64,000 bases of DNA from CAVQCT01 sp964520865 (lineage in GTDB: Bacteria; Zixibacteria; MSB-5A5; GN15; FEB-12): NCBI GenBank assembly GCA_964520865.1, contig CAZFOY010000001.1, positions 1 through 64,000 on the forward strand. The letters are read 5' to 3'. The stretch's first letter is position 1. Every line of letters starts with the position of its first letter. The notes beneath the pieces are model-generated. The model made no database searches and had not been told where the DNA came from. It saw only the letters and a list, made by a program, of their open reading frames with translations. Made by a program: the position numbers and the translations under genes. Of the stretch, positions 58,401-64,000 are shown piece by piece.

Positions 58401-60255
58401 GTCCGAATTGCTTGTCGATATCGGTTTTGCTGATTTTCACGAAAGTGGGCCGCCCGTGCGGGCACGAGTATTTATTCTCGCAGGCAAGCAGACGAACGAG
58501 CAGGTGCCTCGCCGCTTCGTCGTTCAGCCTGTCCCCCGCCATCACGGCAGAGCGACATGCGATCGACTGAGCCATCGCTTTTTTGAGATCAAAGCCTGAC
58601 TTCTTGAGCGATGCGATATCGTCGAGGATTTTGAAGAACAGCTTCTCAACCGGTTTAGTACCAAGAATCGAAGGAACCGCTTCGATATTCACCATCCTTC
58701 CGCCGAAATGCGACACGGCAAAGCCGGAAGCATTAAGAGTCGGCTCGACTTCATCGAATACTGCCAGTTGCTCCGGATTGAGTTCGAGCTGCACCGGAAA
58801 GAGCAAATTCTGTCCGTGGAGAGAATTCGACTCGACTCGCCGCATCGTTTCTTCATACAGCACCCGTTCGTGGGCGGTATGCTGATCAACGATATAGAGA
58901 TCATCCCCCGATTGGAGGAGCAAATACAAATCCGAAAAACGTCCGACCAGGCGGAAACTCTCTGAGACGGTTGGTCCGGTGTCCTCCGGATGCAGCTGTT
59001 TGCCATTCCCCGAGTCGATCACTTCCCCGGTGTTGCGATCAACGCTGACAATGTCCGGAGTAATCGGCGGCGAAGCCGAGGGGCCTTCATACAAACGGGC
59101 CAAAAGACTCGGGTCTGCATTCTCTTTGCTGAATACGCCTGGAATGTAGGAACTTCGCCTCGTGCTATCGCCGAAATTCGGCGAAAACCGGGCCGGTTCG
59201 GAGGAAGTGCCGGTGCGTTCATCGGACTTGAACGACGGTATGATCCCGTCGACCCGCAGCGATTCTTTGACTATCCGATAAATGGCATCATGAATGTCCC
59301 GTTCGCGTGAGAGACGCACTTCAGCTTTTGTCGGGTGGACGTTGACATCGACTTCGGACGGATCTACGGTCAGGAGAAGCGCTCCGATCGGAAAACTGCC
59401 GCGCGGGATAAGTTCACCGTATCCGGCCATCCAGCCGTGCGCGAGTGTCGGTGATTGAATGTACCGATTGTTGATAAACAGAAACTGACCATACCTGTTT
59501 TGTTGCACAGCGTCCGGTGCGCCGATGAAGCCGTTGACCGTAACCGGACCGTTCTCGCCGTGCACGGCAACAAACTTCTTACTACCTCCGAATACTCCGG
59601 CGACCCGATCTTTCAACGTCGAGCCGGCCGGCAGTGAAAAGATCTCACGACCATTCATCGTGAAGGAGAATCCGATATCGGCGCGACCGATAGCGAGAGC
59701 CATGGCGGTCCGGGAAATGTGCCGGGCTTCGGTCGATTCAGCCTTGAGGAATTTCCGCCTTGCCGGTGTATTGTAAAACAGGTTTTCTATTTCGATCACA
59801 GTTCCCGGGGCGGCCGACGCCGGGCTTTTGGACTGCAGTACGCCGCCTTCGTAAATGATCTCGATTCCCGCCTTGCTATCATGCGGGCGGGTGACCATTC
59901 TCAGCCGCGACACCGAAGCAACCGAAGGCAGCGCTTCTCCCCTGAATCCATAAGAGTTCAGGCTGTTGAGGTCGTCGAAATTTCTGATCTTCGAAGTAGC
60001 ATGGCGCGAAAAGGCGATCTCAACCTGGTCCTCGGCGATTCCGCAGCCGTTGTCTACGATTTTGATCAGCTTGGCGCCCGATTTCTCGATAATGATATCT
60101 ATCCGGTCGGCGCCGGCATCGATCGCATTCTCCACCAGTTCCTTGACGACCGCGGCAGGGCGTTCGATCACTTCACCGGCGGCAATTTTGTTAATCACCC
60201 GTTCCGGAAGGGGACGAATCCATCGTTTTTCGGCGCGGTTGGCAGGCTGATTCAC
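58393..60255 (-). CDS. mutL: DNA mismatch repair protein MutL
   Basis: A 620-residue MutL. GHKL ATPase N-terminus: VINKIAAGEVIERPAAVVKE, DNGCGIAEDQVEIAFSRHAT, LNSYGFRGEALPSVASVS. The C-terminal endonuclease-type motif DQHTAHERVLYEE keeps the DQH-x3-E-x4-E spacing (Thr in place of the usual Ala), and ACRSAVMAGDRL with CPHGRP complete the metal-site set, so it is probably nicking-competent. GTG start overlaps the mutS stop as GTGA. Central to methyl-independent mismatch repair with MutS. Confidence 0.97.
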   Translation of the reverse strand: MNQPANRAEKRWIRPLPERVINKIAAGEVIERPAAVVKELVENAIDAGADRIDIIIEKSGAKLIKIVDNGCGIAEDQVEIAFSRHATSKIRNFDDLNSLNSYGFRGEALPSVASVSRLRMVTRPHDSKAGIEIIYEGGVLQSKSPASAAPGTVIEIENLFYNTPARRKFLKAESTEARHISRTAMALAIGRADIGFSFTMNGREIFSLPAGSTLKDRVAGVFGGSKKFVAVHGENGPVTVNGFIGAPDAVQQNRYGQFLFINNRYIQSPTLAHGWMAGYGELIPRGSFPIGALLLTVDPSEVDVNVHPTKAEVRLSRERDIHDAIYRIVKESLRVDGIIPSFKSDERTGTSSEPARFSPNFGDSTRRSSYIPGVFSKENADPSLLARLYEGPSASPPITPDIVSVDRNTGEVIDSGNGKQLHPEDTGPTVSESFRLVGRFSDLYLLLQSGDDLYIVDQHTAHERVLYEETMRRVESNSLHGQNLLFPVQLELNPEQLAVFDEVEPTLNASGFAVSHFGGRMVNIEAVPSILGTKPVEKLFFKILDDIASLKKSGFDLKKAMAQSIACRSAVMAGDRLNDEAARHLLVRLLACENKYSCPHGRPTFVKISKTDIDKQFGRA

Positions 60256-62861
60256 TCGAGATCCTCCTTCAGCTTTTTCAGCAGGTTGAGCGCATCTATC
60301 GGAGTGAGCGAATTGATGTCAATATCTTTCAAACGGGTTTCAACCGCCGATGGTTTCGCGTCGAACAGCGTCGGCTGAACTCTTTCTTTGTAGATTCCCT
60401 TCCCCAACTCGCTCTGGTTGAATTTTCCCGATTCGAGCAGGCGGAGGATCTGGCGGGCACGGGTAATCGCCGGACGGGGCAGGCCGGCAAGTTTCGCTAC
60501 TTCGATACCGTAGGAATCATCACACCCGCCGGGAATAATCTGGTGCAGAAAGATCACTCTGTCTTCCCATTTCTTCACCGCCACTTGATAGTTCGAAATC
60601 CCTTCGTAGATCTCGGCCATGCCGGTCAGCTCATGATAATGCGTAGCGAACACCGTTCGCGCTTTGATATTTTCGTTAATTCGCTCGACCACCGCCCAGG
60701 CAACCGAGAGACCGTCGAAAGTCGATGTCCCCCGCCCGACTTCATCGAGCAAAATCAGTGAACGCTCGGTGGCATTGTGGAGGATATTCGCTGTCTCTAC
60801 CATTTCGACGAGAAATGTCGATTGTCCACGCGCCAGATTGTCGAGCGCACCTACGCGGGTGAAGACCCGGTCGACCAGCCCAATTTCCGCACGATCGGCC
60901 GGGACGTAAGAGCCAATCTGCGCCATGATAACTATCAGCCCGATCTGTCGGAGATAGGTTGATTTGCCCGACATGTTGGGACCGGTCAGGATGTGAATCA
61001 TGTTGTCGCCCGCGGACAGCTGTACATCGTTCGCTACAAACGAACCCGGAGGAAGGACAGTCTCGATAACCGGGTGTCTACCGTTGGTTATCACGAGCCG
61101 GGTATCATCGAATATCTCCGGACGGGCGTATCCCTGCTTGATCGCCAGCTCGGCCAGACCGGAGACGACATCGATCTCAGCCAGCAATTCGGCACACCGT
61201 TTCAGCTCGCCGATATGGCCGTTCAGGAACTCCACCAACTCCCGATACAGATCCTCCTCCAGCTTGAAGATCTTTTCCTCGGCGCTGAGAATAAGCTCCT
61301 CTTTCTCCTTAAGTTCGGGTGTGATGTACCGTTCAGCGTTCACGAGCGTCTGTTTACGAATATACGTTTCCGGCACCGCTCCGGCGTTTGCGCGGGTAAC
61401 CTCTATATAGTATCCGAACACTTTGTTGAATCCGACTTTCAAGGTCGTGATGCCGGTTCGCTCACGCTCTTTCGCTTGAAGCGTGCCAATGTATTTTCTG
61501 GCGTCACGAATCGAATCATTGAGATCGTCGAGACGCTGTGAATACCCGTGCCGGAAGATCTCTCCCTTGTTCGTCGTCATCGGGGGATCTTCGGTGAGCG
61601 CCGCCCGCAGTTTTGGCACGATCTCCGCTCCGGTCGGAATCGTGTCCGCTATTTCGCGAAGCTGCGGGCTGGTCGCGGGCGAAAGGATCTGCTTGAGACG
61701 TGCGGCTGTCTCCAGCGCCTGACAGATGCTCATCATCTGTCGAGGATTGAGCTTGCCGATACCAAGGCGACCGGTCAGCTTCTCGAGATCGGTCAGCGTC
61801 TGTGTCGCTTTCCTGATATTGAAGGCCATATCCCGGTTCTTGACCAGCTCGGTTACACCAATCAATCTCCGCTCGATCGGTTCTCGTGTCTTGTAGGGCC
61901 GCAGTAGTGACGCCAGGAGATGTCGTGACCCGGCGCTTGTGTTGCATCGATTGATCACCGAGAACAAAGTGTGGCGATCGTCGGCGCCGGCAATACTCCG
62001 CACCAGTTCCAGATTGCGCACGGAGCTGTAATCGAGCACCATAAAGGCGCCTGAATCGAAACGCGACAGTTTATCGATATGGGAGAGTTTGTCTCGATAG
62101 TTTTCTTTGAGGTACCTGAAGATCGCTCCGGCGGCGGCCACCGCGAGATGCTTATCGCCGATACCAAAGCCTTCAAGGGTCGAGGTCCCGAAGTGTTGAT
62201 TCAGCTCTCTCTCGGCCGTTCGATAATCAAAATTCCAATCACCGAACTCGGTTAACGAGCAGGCACCATTGGTCAAACCGATGCGCGACGATGTCTCCTT
62301 CTCGTCCTGTCCGGACGGATAAATGATCTCGGAAGGTCCCAGCACGCGAAGCCGCTCGAGAATTTCCGGGGAGGGACCTTCATCGACCGTAAAAGTACCG
62401 GTGGTAATATCAAGGGCTGCGAGCCCCATTCGGCTGCTGTCCTTTTCGAGTATTGCCGCGAGGCAGAGCGGACGCGGACTCCCTTCGGGAGCTTCAATTG
62501 TTGCCGTTCCCGGCGTCAGGATCTCCACGATATCCCGCTTCACGATCCCCTTGGCCGTCCTGGGATCTTCTACCTGCTCAACCACGACGACCTTGAGGCC
62601 GGCTCCCAGAAGACGCGCGAGATATTTGTCAGCCGAGTGGTACGGAACGCCGGCCAGCGGAATCGTCTCCGCCGAACCGTGGGAACGGGAAGTCAGGGCA
62701 ATCCCGAGTATCGGCGCAGCTTTCACCGCATCATCGCCGAACATCTCGTAGAAATCTCCCATGCGAAAGAACAGAATCTTGTCGGGATGTTTCTCCTTGA
62801 CGGCATAGTACTGCTGCATCAACGGAGTAAGGCTGGAAGATCTTTGGCGCTCCGGCATCAT
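60252..62861 (-). CDS. mutS: DNA mismatch repair ATPase MutS
   Basis: An 869-residue MutS1. N-terminal mismatch-recognition motif FFRMGDFYEMFGDDA, then connector, lever and clamp regions, and the ATPase domain with Walker A GPNMSGKSTYLRQIG and LILLDEVGRGTSTFDG and the helix-turn-helix C-terminus. Start ATG 62861 overlaps the SPOR-gene stop as ATGA. Leads the mutS-mutL-miaA group, directly coupled on both sides. Confidence 0.98.
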   Translation of the reverse strand: MMPERQRSSSLTPLMQQYYAVKEKHPDKILFFRMGDFYEMFGDDAVKAAPILGIALTSRSHGSAETIPLAGVPYHSADKYLARLLGAGLKVVVVEQVEDPRTAKGIVKRDIVEILTPGTATIEAPEGSPRPLCLAAILEKDSSRMGLAALDITTGTFTVDEGPSPEILERLRVLGPSEIIYPSGQDEKETSSRIGLTNGACSLTEFGDWNFDYRTAERELNQHFGTSTLEGFGIGDKHLAVAAAGAIFRYLKENYRDKLSHIDKLSRFDSGAFMVLDYSSVRNLELVRSIAGADDRHTLFSVINRCNTSAGSRHLLASLLRPYKTREPIERRLIGVTELVKNRDMAFNIRKATQTLTDLEKLTGRLGIGKLNPRQMMSICQALETAARLKQILSPATSPQLREIADTIPTGAEIVPKLRAALTEDPPMTTNKGEIFRHGYSQRLDDLNDSIRDARKYIGTLQAKERERTGITTLKVGFNKVFGYYIEVTRANAGAVPETYIRKQTLVNAERYITPELKEKEELILSAEEKIFKLEEDLYRELVEFLNGHIGELKRCAELLAEIDVVSGLAELAIKQGYARPEIFDDTRLVITNGRHPVIETVLPPGSFVANDVQLSAGDNMIHILTGPNMSGKSTYLRQIGLIVIMAQIGSYVPADRAEIGLVDRVFTRVGALDNLARGQSTFLVEMVETANILHNATERSLILLDEVGRGTSTFDGLSVAWAVVERINENIKARTVFATHYHELTGMAEIYEGISNYQVAVKKWEDRVIFLHQIIPGGCDDSYGIEVAKLAGLPRPAITRARQILRLLESGKFNQSELGKGIYKERVQPTLFDAKPSAVETRLKDIDINSLTPIDALNLLKKLKEDLE

Positions 62862-63856
62862 CGAGCAACTACCTGAAAGACCTCGTTCCGATCACTTTCA
62901 AGTTTTCGTTTGAATTTGTCAGCCGCGTCATAGGAAGAAAAGCGCCCCACATACACGACGTTGTATTTAGTGTTAGAGATTGTCTTCGACCCTATTTCAA
63001 CTTTCTGGTTGTACTGCTTGAATATGTCAGCCTGCCGCTGGGCGTTTTTCTTTTCGGAGAATACACCAACCTGCACAACATAGTAGGTGCCGGTCAGTTT
63101 TTCGGCCGTGTTGTCACGGTATGTATCCGAAGCAAGTCCTTCCATCTTATTTACGATCGCACTCAATCCGACCGAGTTCGGATACCCCTCGCGCAGGAGA
63201 TTGTAGTAAAACACGGCGTCATCCGAGTGCTTGTCTGCGATTGCTTCGTTCGCCAGCAGGTAGAGCGACTGCGGGACACCCGGACCGCCTCGTTCCCGGC
63301 TCAGCTTCCGGAGCATGCTTTCGGCAGCCACCGATTTATCGTACTCGCCCATGATTCGGGCCTTGTCGATCAGCCCCCACTGGTTGAGATCACCATCCTT
63401 AAACTCCAGGAGGTATCTGTCCACCTGTCTCACGGCGGCGTCGTAGGCACCATTCTTCTCATCGATCAGAATAGAGATCCGAAACATGTCAGGTCGATAC
63501 TTCCCTGCTTCCCAATAGGCGCGATAATCAGCCACCAGTTGCTGTAGTTTGTCGTTGTCTCCTTTGAGGAGGTAATATTGCGCGAGGCGATAGTAGATTT
63601 CCTGGCGAAAGCTGGCCGAGACTCCGGCATTAAGGGATGCTTCGAGCAACTGGGCGGACCTGGATGCGCTCCGCTCAAGGAGTCCCTGGAAAAACAGGTG
63701 ATCACCATCGCGAACCGCCGCCTTGGTGCTCGCGGACAGGGAGTCGCTCGCTTCTTTAATCCGCCCCTGCATAATGAGCGAGTAGATATTGTCGGCGTTG
63801 ACCGTGCCAGCTGCCATAAGCAGCAGCAATCCGGTGAGTAACGATAACTTCTTCAT
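62858..63856 (-). CDS. Exported protein with SPOR domain and TPR-like helices
   Basis: A 332-residue protein with signal peptide (MKKLSLLTGLLLLMAAGTVN, cleavage after VNA). Residues about 25-245 are TPR-like helices (RQEIYYRLAQYYLLKGDND; GVPQSLYLLANEAIADKHSD). The last 75 residues are a SPOR domain (TYYVVQVGVFSEKKNAQRQA, YNVVYVGRFSSYDAADKFKRK), which binds denuded septal glycan. Suggests a cell-wall or division-linked protein. Its coupling to mutS by an ATGA overlap is notable but probably incidental. Confidence 0.9.
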   Translation of the reverse strand: MKKLSLLTGLLLLMAAGTVNADNIYSLIMQGRIKEASDSLSASTKAAVRDGDHLFFQGLLERSASRSAQLLEASLNAGVSASFRQEIYYRLAQYYLLKGDNDKLQQLVADYRAYWEAGKYRPDMFRISILIDEKNGAYDAAVRQVDRYLLEFKDGDLNQWGLIDKARIMGEYDKSVAAESMLRKLSRERGGPGVPQSLYLLANEAIADKHSDDAVFYYNLLREGYPNSVGLSAIVNKMEGLASDTYRDNTAEKLTGTYYVVQVGVFSEKKNAQRQADIFKQYNQKVEIGSKTISNTKYNVVYVGRFSSYDAADKFKRKLESDRNEVFQVVAR

Positions 63857-63883
63857 TTGAGAAATCCGGCGTCGAGACTCGGC

Positions 63884-64000
63884 TTAGATGCCGATCATCG
63901 AAGTATTTATCATGCGATTCTGACCGCCCGTCTGCTTTTTGGACCGTCTCTCTTCAATCGTCCGAATAAGCGCGTCTATTTTCTTCAAATCGCGTTTTTC
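63884..64000 (-). CDS. 3' end of an unidentified gene, cut by the window edge
   Basis: An open frame enters from the right edge and ends at TAA (63884-63886), coding at least 38 residues (EKRDLKKIDALIRTIEERRS, then a Gln/Asn/Met tail ending INTSMIGI). Helical and charged at first. It lies 27 bases before the SPOR gene start. Its family cannot be judged from this fragment. Confidence 0.5.
   Translation of the reverse strand, partial: EKRDLKKIDALIRTIEERRSKKQTGGQNRMINTSMIGI

Noticed and set aside
1..64000. tRNA, rRNA, CRISPR arrays, transposases, phage genes
   Set aside because: None found by eye: no T-loop GTTCGA-type structures with matching stems, no regularly spaced direct repeats, and no recognisable mobile-element proteins. 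A tRNAscan or HMM run would be decisive.

Overview
The window is 64 kb from a Gram-negative, heterotrophic bacterium, almost certainly an assembled draft (metagenome-style) scaffold because two runs of N (45672-45771 and 49968-49977) interrupt genes. Coding density is high and most genes lie on the minus strand. Several features point to the FCB side of the bacterial tree: several secreted lipoproteins, a C-terminal type-IX/FlgD-like sorting domain on a beta-propeller protein, dockerin-like calcium repeats of the ISDLVRLVDFMFG type, a DUF2723 mannosyltransferase-like protein, a DUF4932 metalloprotease-like lipoprotein and a 31-residue AURKAIP1/COX24 (mS38-like) ribosomal peptide. My best guess is candidate phylum Zixibacteria or a close relative; this is inference, not a database result.

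Layout. 1-940: a small helix-turn-helix protein and an anchored coiled-coil protein. 1000-10728: a seven-gene envelope polysaccharide/protein-glycosylation run (GT2, hexapeptide acetyltransferase, Gfo/Idh/MocA dehydrogenase, GT39-like, YbhN-like flippase-type protein, GT4, DUF2723). 10850-14940: ribD-ribE-ribBA-ribH-nusB behind a sigma70-type promoter, an FMN riboswitch and a terminator that abuts the ribD start codon. 15039-21377: three tandem GAF-type sensor proteins, of which only the last is an intact hybrid histidine kinase. 21650-22390: a lone plus-strand lipoprotein. 22440-32980: rnhC, efp, an NtrB-like kinase, pilD, then rsmE, prmA, dnaJ, dnaK, grpE and hrcA behind a CIRCE-like operator (all minus strand). 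33024-43910: mostly exported proteins (Lys-rich, DUF4384-like, Fn3-like lipoprotein, outer-membrane barrel, DUF4932 protease-like, others), small membrane proteins and an NtrC-family regulator. 43911-46121: a dockerin-like, caspase/gingipain-like secreted protein. 46441-49280 (plus strand): purD, purE and a TPR protein. 49281-49781: a gene-free block packed with hairpin repeats. 49782-53498: a three-repeat secreted protein and a seven-bladed propeller/cohesin-like protein. 53598-64000: mS38-like peptide, HU, SppA, LysM lytic transglycosylase, miaA, mutL, mutS, a SPOR protein and a truncated reading frame at the edge.

How the parts work together. The window mixes core information-processing and stress functions (heat-shock operon, mismatch repair, riboflavin, purine synthesis, translation factors) with an envelope programme (glycan synthesis, lipoproteins, outer-membrane barrel, peptidoglycan hydrolase, SppA, prepilin peptidase). 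Regulation visible in sequence includes an FMN riboswitch, an imperfect CIRCE operator, a palindrome over the promoter of the barrel gene, and an NtrB/NtrC-type pair split over 11 kb. No tRNA, rRNA, CRISPR array, transposase, integrase or phage gene was recognised. The least explained material is the three-sensor cluster, the two families of covarying hairpin repeats, and the coexistence of dockerin-like and cohesin-like modules in secreted proteins a few kilobases apart.
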